DNA of 64,000 bases, from assembly GCF_010509575.1 (NCBI RefSeq), contig NZ_CP048437.1, positions 1,116,001 to 1,180,000 on the forward strand. The letters are read 5' to 3'. This DNA comes from Faecalibacterium duncaniae (GTDB lineage: Bacteria; Bacillota; Clostridia; Oscillospirales; Ruminococcaceae). Shown here piece by piece: positions 22,992 through 31,485 of the stretch (positions are counted from its first letter, which is position 1; each line of letters begins with the position of its first letter). Under the pieces are notes generated by a model. It had not been told where the DNA came from, did not search any database, and saw nothing but the letters and a program-made list of their open reading frames with translations. Position numbers and translations under genes: made by a program.

Positions 22992-25217
22992 ATGAACCAA
23001 GAAGAACGGAAAACCGCCATCCGGCGGATGCGTGTTCTCGTTGCCGCCGCCTGCATCCTCATGCTGCTGTACGGGCTGCGGCTCATCTTTTTGCAGCTGG
23101 TCAACGGGGACGACTTCAAATCCCAGGCCACCAACACCACCGACTACAAGTTTACGGTCACGGCGGCCCGGGGCGACATCGTGGACAGCAGCGGCAAGCG
23201 CATCGCCACCAGCGTCACCGGCTACAACGTGGTGCTGAACAAGCTGCTGATGGGGGACGAGGACCTGGACGGGATGCTCCAGCGGATCGTGGAACTCCTG
23301 CGGGAGAACGGCGAGAGCTGGAACGACAGCCTCCTCATCAGCCAGCCCGACGCGGCGGGGCACTATACCTTCACCGCCGAAGAGGGCAGCACCAAGGATC
23401 AGAAAGCCCTTGCCGCTATGAAGGACAATCTTGGTTTACAGCAGTATGCAACGGCCAATGATGTGATGGAGAAGCTGGTGGAGGACTACGACCTTGCCAG
23501 CTATCCGCTGAGCTGGCAGCGCACGCTGGGCGGCATCCATTACGAGATGCAGCTGCAGGCGTTTTCCAATGTGAACAACTTTATCATGGCGGAAAACGTC
23601 AGCGAGGCCACCGTGGCGACCATCAAGGAGCACAGCCTCTCGCTGCCGGGTGTGGAGATCGTGGAAACGAGTACCCGCAGCTATGAGCAATCCACGGTGC
23701 TGCCCCATGTGCTGGGCCGGGTGGGCAAGATCACCGCTGAAAAGTGGAAGGTGACCGATGAAAACGGCCAGACCACCTACCCCCTGCGCGAAAAAGGCTA
23801 CAACATGAACGACATCATCGGCATCTCGGGCCTGGAATCGGCCTATGAGGACGAACTGCGAGGCAAGGATGGCGTGGAGACCATCACCCGCAACTCCGAT
23901 GGGGTCATTGTGGATACGGCCCTGACCACTGTGCCCGAGCCGGGCCACACCGTGCAGCTGACCATCGACAGCCGGTTCCAGAAGGCGGTGGACAAGGCAC
24001 TGGCCGAGAACATCGACATGATCAACCGGGTCTACAACACCGGCAGCATGAAGGCTGCCGCCTGTGCCGCCGTGGTGCTGGATGTGAAGGACGGCAGCGT
24101 GCTGGCCGCATCCAATTACCCCAGCTTTGACCAGAACCTGTATGCCACCCAGTACAGCGAGTACAGCGCGGACGAGAGTCTGCCCCTGTTCAATCGCTCG
24201 CTGCAGGGCTTGTACACCCCCGGCTCCACCTTCAAGCCTGCCGTGGCGGTGGCGGCGCTGGATTCGGGCCTCATCAACCGGTATTCCACCGTGTTCTGCA
24301 ACGGTGTGTACAATTATTACAGCGACTACCACCCCAAGTGTACCCGCCACGGCCACAGCGGCAACATCGACGTGATCACCGCCATCAAGTGGAGCTGCAA
24401 CATCTTCTTCTACGACGTGGGCCGCCGCCTGACCAGTGAGGTCTACGACGCCTACGCCTACAAGCTGGGCATGGGTGTGCGCACCGGCGTGGAGGTCAGC
24501 GAGGCGCTGGGTCACCTGACCAGCAAGACCGACTCCAACTATATGGAGTCGCTGGACGTTCAGGCAGCCATCGGTCAGGGCAACACCGTGGTCAGCCCGG
24601 TGCAGCTGGCCACCTACGCGGCCACCATCGCCAACCGGGGCACCCGCTACCGCACCCACTTCGTCAAGGCCATCCTGGACTCCAACACCGGCGAGGTGCT
24701 GCAGGAGACCCAGCCCGAGGTCATGGACGTCATTGAGGACAGGGGCGAGACCTTTGATCTGGTGCAGCAGGGCATGATCGGCGTGTCCCAGACCATCCCG
24801 GTGCTGGCCAGCTACCCCTATACCATCGCCTGCAAGACCGGCACCCCCCAGCGCAGCGAGGGGTACTACGTCGGCAGCACCTATAAGCACTACACCAATA
24901 CCACGATGATCGCCTACGGCCCGGCGGAGGACCCCCAGATCGCCATCGGCATCGTGGTGGAGTACGGCGGCGGCGGCGCCCGCGCGGGCAACCTGGTGGC
25001 GGACATTGCCAATGCCTACTTCGCCATGCAGGACGGCACCCTGAATGAGGATGGCACCATCGGCAAGCAGGAGACCGCTGCAGACAGCACTCCCGCTGAC
25101 CAGACTGCCCCTGCCCAGACCGAAACCGGCACGGATACGGCCACAGATCCCGCCGCAGGCACCACGGATGCTGCTCAGGAGACCGCACCTGCCGGGCAGG
25201 ATGTTTTAGACAATTGA
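22992..25217 (+). CDS. mrdA: Penicillin-binding protein 2 (elongasome transpeptidase)
   Basis: Class B PBP cross-linking peptidoglycan with MreBCD. After an N-terminal membrane anchor (about 15-37) comes a dimerisation domain, then the transpeptidase with all three active-site motifs: STFK (Ser412), SCN (Ser468) and KTG (615-617). The 741-residue length includes a long low-complexity C-terminal tail rich in Thr, Ala, Asp and Gln after about residue 690, unlike the compact enzymes of model species. No rodA follows. Confidence 0.93.
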   Translation: MNQEERKTAIRRMRVLVAAACILMLLYGLRLIFLQLVNGDDFKSQATNTTDYKFTVTAARGDIVDSSGKRIATSVTGYNVVLNKLLMGDEDLDGMLQRIVELLRENGESWNDSLLISQPDAAGHYTFTAEEGSTKDQKALAAMKDNLGLQQYATANDVMEKLVEDYDLASYPLSWQRTLGGIHYEMQLQAFSNVNNFIMAENVSEATVATIKEHSLSLPGVEIVETSTRSYEQSTVLPHVLGRVGKITAEKWKVTDENGQTTYPLREKGYNMNDIIGISGLESAYEDELRGKDGVETITRNSDGVIVDTALTTVPEPGHTVQLTIDSRFQKAVDKALAENIDMINRVYNTGSMKAAACAAVVLDVKDGSVLAASNYPSFDQNLYATQYSEYSADESLPLFNRSLQGLYTPGSTFKPAVAVAALDSGLINRYSTVFCNGVYNYYSDYHPKCTRHGHSGNIDVITAIKWSCNIFFYDVGRRLTSEVYDAYAYKLGMGVRTGVEVSEALGHLTSKTDSNYMESLDVQAAIGQGNTVVSPVQLATYAATIANRGTRYRTHFVKAILDSNTGEVLQETQPEVMDVIEDRGETFDLVQQGMIGVSQTIPVLASYPYTIACKTGTPQRSEGYYVGSTYKHYTNTTMIAYGPAEDPQIAIGIVVEYGGGGARAGNLVADIANAYFAMQDGTLNEDGTIGKQETAADSTPADQTAPAQTETGTDTATDPAAGTTDAAQETAPAGQDVLDN

Positions 25218-25301
25218 AGAAGGATAAAACGCTGAAACACTGCTTTTGGTGAATTCTGGCGCTTTTTTCCGAAAAAAGTATGAAGTTTGTCTAAAAAACG
25301 G

Positions 25302-25330
25302 TTGTAAAAGAACGGAAACTGTGATACTAT
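25302..25330 (+). promoter_or_regulatory. mgsA promoter
   Basis: TTGTAA 25302-25307, 17-bp spacer, TACTAT 25325-25330, about 50 bp before the mgsA start. Confidence 0.6.
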
Positions 25331-25379
25331 GATATATGCAAGAAAATGCCCACTGGCAAAACAAAGGAGAGGTTGACCG

Positions 25380-25784
25380 ATGACGATTGCACTGATTGCG
25401 CATGACTCCAAAAAAGAGCTGATGGTTCAGTTCTGTACGACGTATTGCCGGATTTTGAGCCAGCATAAATTGGTGGCTACGGGCACCACCGGCAAGCTGA
25501 TCTCTGAGGCAACGGGTCTGCAGATCCAGCGCTTTCTGGCAGGTGTTCAGGGCGGTGATCAGCAGATCGCATCCCGCATTGCCTGCAATGAGGTCGATCT
25601 GCTCCTGTTCTTCCGCGATCCGATCAACGCAAAGCCCAGCGAGCCCAACGAGATGACCCTGCTGCGCCTGTGTGATGTGCATAACATCCCGCTGGCCACC
25701 AACATCGCCACCGCGGAGGTGCTCATCCACGGTCTGGAGCGTGGAGATCTGGATTGGCGGGATATCGTCCACCCGCAGAACTGA
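25380..25784 (+). CDS. mgsA: Methylglyoxal synthase
   Basis: Converts dihydroxyacetone phosphate to methylglyoxal, a bypass that relieves phosphosugar stress. The 134-residue protein starts [15 protein letters not shown] and carries the family motifs [18 protein letters not shown] (catalytic Asp) and the LLLFFRDP and [10 protein letters not shown] segments. AAAGGAGAGG precedes the ATG. It has its own promoter and terminator after the mre operon. Confidence 0.95.
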   Translation: MTIALIAHDSKKELMVQFCTTYCRILSQHKLVATGTTGKLISEATGLQIQRFLAGVQGGDQQIASRIACNEVDLLLFFRDPINAKPSEPNEMTLLRLCDVHNIPLATNIATAEVLIHGLERGDLDWRDIVHPQN

Positions 25785-25802
25785 AAACTGGAATAAAACA
25801 CA

Positions 25803-25848
25803 AGCCCCCGCACGTTGGCCGGAAAACCAACGTGCGGGGGCTTTTTTG
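25803..25848. terminator. Strong bidirectional terminator
   Basis: AGCCCCCGCACGTTGG (25803-25818) and its exact complement at 25827-25842, flanked by A-rich and T-rich sequence; it serves mgsA and the convergent nitroreductase gene. Confidence 0.92.
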
Positions 25849-25861
25849 CATCCCTGTGATG

Positions 25862-26374
25862 TTATAGGAACGTGACGGTTTCGGACAGAGGCTTGCGGGA
25901 GCTGTGGTTGGGCAGGGGGCCTGCACCCTCGGCAGCGTGGCCCAGATCAAGGAGCATCACGATCTCCTCATTTTCGGGCAGACCCAGCGCTTTTGCCAGC
26001 TTGTCCGGGTCAAAAAAGTTGACCCAGCAGCTGTCTACGCCCGCATTGGCAGCGCCCAGCAGCAGGTGGGTGGCCACGATGGCGGCATCCTCCATGCCGG
26101 AGTTCATCCGTTCGCCGGGGTAAGTAAAGGTGTGGTTCTTGTCATAGGCGACCACCAGACAGACGGGGGCACCGTAGCGGCAGGGAGTGGCAGCATCGAT
26201 CTTTGCCAGCCCCTCTTCGGACTGAACGACGTAGATGCGCTGTTCCTGGGTATTCTTGGCGGTGGGTGCCAGCCGACCGGCTTCCAGAATGGTGTGGAGT
26301 GCTGCAGCGTCTACCTTGCCTGCACCAAAATTTTTGCAGGAATACCGCTGTGCAATAAGCTGAGTGAATTCCAT
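25862..26374 (-). CDS. Nitroreductase family protein
   Basis: A 170-residue FMN-dependent reductase beginning MEFTQLIAQRYSCKNFG, with the FMN-binding RYSCKNF and LAPTAKNTQEQ segments and the dimer-interface WVNFFDP region. Small members of this family reduce quinones, nitro compounds or flavins; the substrate is not evident. It has GGAGGAGAT upstream. Confidence 0.9.
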   Translation of the reverse strand: MEFTQLIAQRYSCKNFGAGKVDAAALHTILEAGRLAPTAKNTQEQRIYVVQSEEGLAKIDAATPCRYGAPVCLVVAYDKNHTFTYPGERMNSGMEDAAIVATHLLLGAANAGVDSCWVNFFDPDKLAKALGLPENEEIVMLLDLGHAAEGAGPLPNHSSRKPLSETVTFL

Positions 26375-26470
26375 AACGATCTCCTCCTGACTTGGATTGG
26401 ACGGAACAGAGCGCCGCTTGCAAGTGCTCTATTATGCTGATTATACCACACTGCGCCGGTGGCGCAACCC

Positions 26471-27367
26471 TTAAAAGAGGTCCAGCATGTTGTCCAGATA
26501 GATCGCCTCCCGGACGTGGATCTGATACTCCGGCCGGGTCAGATAATAGAGCAGAAACTCCAGCACCAGCGCGCTGCCCAGCCCGCGCCCTTCCAGCTTG
26601 AAATTGGAAAAGCCCAACGGCAGATAGCGCTCCCGGATGTCCGCAGTGCCGATGAACCCGGGGTTTTCCATCGCCTTGGAAAAGCGGTAGCCCTCCTGTG
26701 CGCCGGGGGCGGTGCACCGATGTTCGCAGACCTCCCCCAGATTTTTGCAGCTGACGGCTTCGTAGCAGCGCCTTCGCTCGGTGCAGCCGAACCAGCAGCA
26801 CTCGTTGCAGAGAAATTCTACCTTGTCCTTTTCGGGCTGGGAGAGCGTATCCAGGGCATCGAAGGACTTGTTCAGCCGGAAGTCCGGCACGACATACCGG
26901 AACTCCGGCCGCCGGACCTCTGCCTGAAACGCCTGAAGATCCGTCAGGACCTTGGTGGTGGAGGATACGAGATAAAGCTCCGGGTAATGCTGCTGCAGGT
27001 GGTTCAAAAGCAGCTCGGAGTGGACGATGACCCCATTCTGCACAGTGCCCCGCTGGGCAAACTGCTGACACACTGCGTTGCATTTCCGGTCTGAGAGGTG
27101 CTCCGGGCGGAGCAGGGAATTGCTGAATGTGAGCCGGGCAGAGATGCCGTATTCCTGGGTCAGAGCCAGAACTTCGGCGGGGGAGTGCTCCCCGGCCTCC
27201 AAGCGGCCCCCGCCCCAGATGCAGTCTGGCGGCGCGCCGTAGATGGAGCCGATCTCGCACCAGTCATAAAAATATTCCCGGTGCTCCCGGAACAGGGGCA
27301 GGAACAGGCGGTAGAGCTCGTAGAACTCGAACAGTCCGGGCAGGTGATAGCAGGCGGTGTGTTTCAT
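26471..27367 (-). CDS. Conserved protein of unknown function with a Cys cluster
   Basis: A 298-residue soluble protein that I do not assign. Residues 1-180 alternate helices and strands in a barrel-like way (ISARLTFSNSLL, GVIVHSELLLNHLQ, LYLVSSTTKVLTD, FRYVVPDFRLN), and the middle has a striking CNECCWFGCTERRRC cluster, with CKNLGEVCEHRC further on. The Asn-rich strand ends and clustered cysteines recall U32-like iron-sulfur proteins, but the match is loose. It starts 2 bp after the DUF975 gene and is translated in the same unit. Confidence 0.6.
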   Translation of the reverse strand: MKHTACYHLPGLFEFYELYRLFLPLFREHREYFYDWCEIGSIYGAPPDCIWGGGRLEAGEHSPAEVLALTQEYGISARLTFSNSLLRPEHLSDRKCNAVCQQFAQRGTVQNGVIVHSELLLNHLQQHYPELYLVSSTTKVLTDLQAFQAEVRRPEFRYVVPDFRLNKSFDALDTLSQPEKDKVEFLCNECCWFGCTERRRCYEAVSCKNLGEVCEHRCTAPGAQEGYRFSKAMENPGFIGTADIRERYLPLGFSNFKLEGRGLGSALVLEFLLYYLTRPEYQIHVREAIYLDNMLDLF

Positions 27368-27369
27368 TC

Positions 27370-28161
27370 TCAGATTTCCTCGGTGTCAGAAGGTGCGGCG
27401 GTGATATCCCGGTAAAAGATCGCCCAGGCCGCTTCTTCGTAGGGGTGCAGAAAGAAAAAGCCGGCGCTCAGCGGGATGGACAGCAGGATCAGCGGAACGA
27501 GGACCGTATCCGCCGAGCGGGTGAAGGCAAAGACGAGAGAGAAACCAATCAGCATGGGCAGGGTGCAGAGCAGCTCCCAGCCCAGAAAGCTGAGATCGAG
27601 GCAGAACAGCCGCCACTTGTTGCCGTCCATGATGCGCCGGGATTCAGTGATGGCTTCGTTGGCCGTCAGGCCGGGGTGCTCGGCCATGATATAGGGGGTC
27701 ATGGCATAGCTGTAGGCTTTTACCACGCCGGGGATGAACAGCAGCAGCGACCAGAGCGCCACATAAAGCCCCTGCAGGAAATTCATGCAGAAGCCGTCCC
27801 ACAGGCGGTGCTTCTGGGAAGCGAGGTCGGAGAGGGCAGCGTCCCTGCCGTCTGCAAGGTTCAGGTTGAACCGGGCGTAGCCCAGCCGCACCGCACCGCC
27901 CACGATGACGGTGAACACTGCCCAGGCAAGGATGCAGATCACGAGAACCGCCAGCACGCCGCTGCTGCCGGTGGAAAACAGCCCGGCAACCCCCGGGGTG
28001 TCGCCGTTGGCGTTCTGGCTCATGTTGGAGATGACCCTGTCTGAGCTGCTCACAATGTTGGCACCCAGCAAACTGGCAATCAGTCCGGCCAGAACAGCTG
28101 TCTTCCATCTGCCGCGTAGGGCATCCAGCGCAAGGGCACGATAATCAGCAGAAAATTTCAT
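27370..28161 (-). CDS. DUF975 family membrane protein
   Basis: A 263-residue polytopic protein starting MKFSADYRALALDALRGRWK, followed by about five to six hydrophobic helices and the WDGFCMNFLQGLYVALWSLL segment and the MAEHPGLTANEAITESRRIM motif, which define DUF975. Function unknown, probably membrane-integral stress or envelope related. AGGAGGA lies upstream; the next gene begins 2 bp after its stop. Confidence 0.82.
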   Translation of the reverse strand: MKFSADYRALALDALRGRWKTAVLAGLIASLLGANIVSSSDRVISNMSQNANGDTPGVAGLFSTGSSGVLAVLVICILAWAVFTVIVGGAVRLGYARFNLNLADGRDAALSDLASQKHRLWDGFCMNFLQGLYVALWSLLLFIPGVVKAYSYAMTPYIMAEHPGLTANEAITESRRIMDGNKWRLFCLDLSFLGWELLCTLPMLIGFSLVFAFTRSADTVLVPLILLSIPLSAGFFFLHPYEEAAWAIFYRDITAAPSDTEEI

Positions 28162-28278
28162 AGAGCTTTCCTCCTGTCTGTAATGGAGATCGTTTGTTGA
28201 AAAACGGCAGCTGCCGTTTTATACAGGATACGTTTCAGCCTGCACAAAAATTGCAGCCGGGACTTCTTTTGCAAAGGC

Positions 28279-29109
28279 TCATCCCCGGGCATCCTGCCGG
28301 GTGGTGCTGAAATATTCCTTGGGGGTCATACCGTACTCCTTTTTAAAGGCGCGGAAAAAGTGGTTGTAGCCCCCGAAACCGCTGGTCTTGTACACCTCGG
28401 TGATGGGGAGGCCCTGCTCAATGAGGGTGCAGCAGCGGTCCAGCCGGGCCTTTACGATGTAGCGGTGCACGGTCTGGCCGGTCTGGCGTTTGAATTCCCG
28501 GGCAATATGCTCCCGGGAGACGAAAAACTCCTTTTCCAGACGATCCAACGTCAGTTCCTCGGTGAGGTGCGCCTGAATAAACAGGAAAACCTCATCCAGC
28601 ATCAGGTGGTGGCGGCTGACCGAAGCGGTGTGGAATTCGGCATGGATGCAGGCACGCAGTGCCAGCACCACGAACATCTGCAGGATGCCGTGCTCGAACG
28701 CCGCCGCGCCGAACTGACTGCTCTCCTGGGGGAGCACCAGCAGCTTCCGGGCAAGATTTTTCAGCAGCATATAGATCTGGCTGTCCGGCCGGACAGCCAC
28801 CTGCTGGAAGGGCACCACATTGAAGCTTTTTTCAAAGTCGGTGTCCTCATCCGACAGCTGCGCCAGCATCTGGGGAGACAACTGCACCCGGATGATCTCC
28901 AGCGGGCCGTAGGCTCCGGCATATTCCAGCCTGCCGCCCTGCCCGGGCTTGAGGATGATCAGGTTCTGCTGCTGGGCGGGCAGCACCACCTCGCTGCACC
29001 GGAACACACCGCTGCCCCGCATGACCAGAAACAGGTCATAATACGCGCCCGAAAAAAATTCCCGAACAGTGCTTTGTTTGAAAAGATAACGTTTGGCTGT
29101 ATAATTCAC
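28279..29109 (-). CDS. AraC family transcriptional regulator
   Basis: About 276 aa. An N-terminal cupin-like sensor (FLVMRGSGVFRCSEVVLPAQ...) is followed by a complete double helix-turn-helix at the C-terminus (TLDRLEKEFFVSREHIAREF; ITEVYKTSGFGGYNHFFRAFKKEYGMTPKEY). GTG at 29109 is the likely start, eight bases after GGAGG; an upstream ATG at 29217 would place coding sequence over the divergent promoter region. It is divergent from the transporter/esterase/ene-reductase operon, which it probably activates. Confidence 0.88.
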   Translation of the reverse strand: MNYTAKRYLFKQSTVREFFSGAYYDLFLVMRGSGVFRCSEVVLPAQQQNLIILKPGQGGRLEYAGAYGPLEIIRVQLSPQMLAQLSDEDTDFEKSFNVVPFQQVAVRPDSQIYMLLKNLARKLLVLPQESSQFGAAAFEHGILQMFVVLALRACIHAEFHTASVSRHHLMLDEVFLFIQAHLTEELTLDRLEKEFFVSREHIAREFKRQTGQTVHRYIVKARLDRCCTLIEQGLPITEVYKTSGFGGYNHFFRAFKKEYGMTPKEYFSTTRQDARG

Positions 29110-29325
29110 CAAAATTCCCTCCGTGGAACTGTCAGATGCGACAGTTTGTTGTACACAACTGAAAAGTACAACTGTCATAATTGCATAATACATCAATTTG
29201 CGATAGTTTTCAATCATTTTTTGGATATGCTTTGACGCAAAATTAACGTATAATGCAATCGAAGAGAAGAGGCTTGTGTGAAAAGCCTCGTGGTTTCATC
29301 TGTTTTTTAAGGAGGATAAAACGCA
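29110..29325. promoter_or_regulatory. Divergent control region, AraC gene / GPH operon
   Basis: AT-rich 216 bp. A TATAAT at 29249-29254 probably serves the operon but has no good -35 box 17 bp upstream, as expected for an activator-dependent promoter. Directly repeated ACAACTG units at 29154-29160 and 29168-29174 (about 14 bp apart) are candidate AraC half-sites. Confidence 0.45.
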
Positions 29326-30714
29326 ATGGACCAGAAAAAGACCGTTCGGCCCTTCTCCATGAAGGACAAGATCGGCTATACACTGGGCGATCTGGGCTGC
29401 TGCTTCACGGAGCAGTACCGCGCCATGTATCTGTCGATCTTCTACACCCTGATCCTGCAGGTCAACCCCTTCCATGTGGGTATCCTGCTGCTGATCACCA
29501 AGATCTGGGATGCCGTCAACGACCCCATCATCGGCGCTATCGTGGACTCCCGCAAGGCCACCAAGGGCGGCAAGTTCATCCCGTGGATCCGCGCTTTCTC
29601 GTTCCCCATGGCAGTGCTGTGTGTGCTGGCCTTTGTCAATGTGGGCAACATCAGCTACGGCCTGCGTCTGGCCTACATGTTCATCACCTATGTGCTGTAT
29701 GAGGCACTGTACACCTGCGTCAACGTGCCCTTCGGCACCCTGTCCAGCGTGATGACCGATGATGTGAGCCAGCGCACCGCCCTGTCCCGTTACCGCAGCC
29801 TGGGCGGCACCATCTTTATGACCGTCATGGTCATGGTCGGCCCCCTGTTCCTGTATGTGGACAACCAGCCTGTGGCTGGCCGCTTCCTGATGCTGGCCTG
29901 CATCTGCGCCATGCTGGGCCTGCTGTGCCTGCAGATCACCTGCGTGTGGTGCAAGGAGCGTGTGGAAGTGCCTGAGCGTCCGCAGGGCGAAAAGCTGAAC
30001 TACCTGCACGTTCTCAAGGAGATCTCCCACAACAAAGCCCTTCTGGGCGTGATGTTCTTCAGCCTGACCGGCATGATCGGTGCATCCGTGGTCAACGGCC
30101 TGAACACCTACCTGTACAAGGACTTCTTCGGCAACGTCAAGATCCAGGCCGTTTCCGGTATGCTCAGCGTGCTGTATGCGGTGCTGTCCTTTGCCATCAC
30201 CCAGCCTCTGGCCAACAAGCTCGGCAAGAAGGAGTGGTGCTGCATGGGCGCAGGCTTTGCCGCCGTCGTGTTCGGCATCCTGTTCTTCTTCCCCATCCAT
30301 AACCCCGTGGCTTTCATCGTCATCAACGGCATCTGCTACCTAGGCGCTTCCGGTATGCAGGTGCTGATCTGGGCCATGGTCAACGACGCCATCGACTACC
30401 ACGAGCTGCAGACCGGCGAGCGCAACGAGGGCATCGTCTACTCCACCTACTCCTTCTTCCGCAAGCTCGCAAGCGCCATCTCCGGCAGCCTGTCCAGCTT
30501 TGTGCTGGGTGCCATCGGTTACAACGTCACCGCAGGCGCTGTGCAGACCGCAGGCGTTGTGAACGCCATCTGGAAGAGCTACACCGGCGTCTACTTCCTG
30601 GGCTACGGCATTGCAGTGGCCATCCTGTTCTTCGTCTATCCCCTGACCAAGCAGAAGACGGCCGAGATGCTGGCAGAGCTGAAGAGCCGCCGCGCCGCAA
30701 AGGAGAGCAAGTAA
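29326..30714 (+). CDS. GPH-family (MelB-like) sugar or glycoside:cation symporter
   Basis: A 462-residue MFS protein with twelve predicted helices. DLGCCFTEQYRAMYLSIFYT near the N-terminus and the loop KIWDAVNDPIIGAIVDSRKATKGGKF are the diagnostic GPH motif. Such symporters import glycosides, pentosides or hexuronides with sodium or protons. AAGGAGGA precedes ATG 29326. It is the first gene of a three-gene operon with 3- and 12-bp gaps. Confidence 0.88.
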   Translation: MDQKKTVRPFSMKDKIGYTLGDLGCCFTEQYRAMYLSIFYTLILQVNPFHVGILLLITKIWDAVNDPIIGAIVDSRKATKGGKFIPWIRAFSFPMAVLCVLAFVNVGNISYGLRLAYMFITYVLYEALYTCVNVPFGTLSSVMTDDVSQRTALSRYRSLGGTIFMTVMVMVGPLFLYVDNQPVAGRFLMLACICAMLGLLCLQITCVWCKERVEVPERPQGEKLNYLHVLKEISHNKALLGVMFFSLTGMIGASVVNGLNTYLYKDFFGNVKIQAVSGMLSVLYAVLSFAITQPLANKLGKKEWCCMGAGFAAVVFGILFFFPIHNPVAFIVINGICYLGASGMQVLIWAMVNDAIDYHELQTGERNEGIVYSTYSFFRKLASAISGSLSSFVLGAIGYNVTAGAVQTAGVVNAIWKSYTGVYFLGYGIAVAILFFVYPLTKQKTAEMLAELKSRRAAKESK

Positions 30715-30717
30715 ACC

Positions 30718-31473
30718 ATGAAGATTTTACAGGTTCAGTTTAAAAACCGCAATGGCCACACCCTGCGCGGCATCGTGACCCTGCCTGATACGGAGGGCAA
30801 GGTACCCTTTGTGGTGCATCTGCACGGCTTTGCCGGCAGCTGCAGCGGCTACAAGTCCATGTACACCCACCTGTCCCGCGCTCTGGCAGCGCAGGGCATC
30901 GGCAGCGCCCGGTTTGATTTCTACGGCAACGGCGAGAGTGACGGCGAGTTCGAGGATATGAGCTTTGACGGCCTGCACACCGATGCACAGGATATCTTTG
31001 CATGGGCAGCCCAGCAGCCCTATGTGGACAGCGAAAAGATGTTCCTCTCCGGCCAGAGCATGGGCGGCTACATTGCTGCCTCCTGCGCTCCGGTGATCCA
31101 GCCCCACGGCCTGATCCTGCTGTGCCCGGGCGCAGGAATGTGGTTCGGCTGCGCCCAGCGCGCCGACGGTGTGACCCAGACCGGCAAGGACTACGCCGAC
31201 ATGGAGGGTCTGTGCTACAAGATGGCCTTCAACTATGAGATGGCCAAGCACCCCGATCCCTTTACCGAGGCCAAGGGCTACAACGGCCCGGTGCTTCTGC
31301 TGCGCGCCGACGATGACCGTCTGGTGGACGAGGGCACCTGCAGCCGCTATGCCGAGGGATACACCGCACCCGAGGTGGATACCATTGCAGGCGGCGGACA
31401 CAACTTTGCCACGCTGACCGCCCGTGCCGCCGTGGAGGAAAAGACCGCCGCATTCATCAAAGCACATCTGTAA
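30718..31473 (+). CDS. Alpha/beta hydrolase (feruloyl esterase-like)
   Basis: A 251-residue serine hydrolase without a signal peptide. The nucleophile elbow is GQSMGG, the oxyanion HLHGFAGSCSGYKSM lies near residue 36, a C-terminal Asp sits in LLRADDDRLVDEG and the catalytic His in GGGHNFA. The fold and the inserted lid (about 130-180) resemble bacterial cinnamoyl/feruloyl esterases. Sitting between a transporter and an ene-reductase, it probably cleaves an imported ester inside the cell. Substrate unproven. Confidence 0.8.
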   Translation: MKILQVQFKNRNGHTLRGIVTLPDTEGKVPFVVHLHGFAGSCSGYKSMYTHLSRALAAQGIGSARFDFYGNGESDGEFEDMSFDGLHTDAQDIFAWAAQQPYVDSEKMFLSGQSMGGYIAASCAPVIQPHGLILLCPGAGMWFGCAQRADGVTQTGKDYADMEGLCYKMAFNYEMAKHPDPFTEAKGYNGPVLLLRADDDRLVDEGTCSRYAEGYTAPEVDTIAGGGHNFATLTARAAVEEKTAAFIKAHL

Positions 31474-31485
31474 GGAGGCATTTGT

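Noticed and set aside
29110..29217. 36-codon N-terminal extension of the AraC regulator
   Set aside because: It covers the divergent promoter region and has no ribosome site, whereas GTG 29109 has GGAGG at proper spacing and begins the conserved domain.
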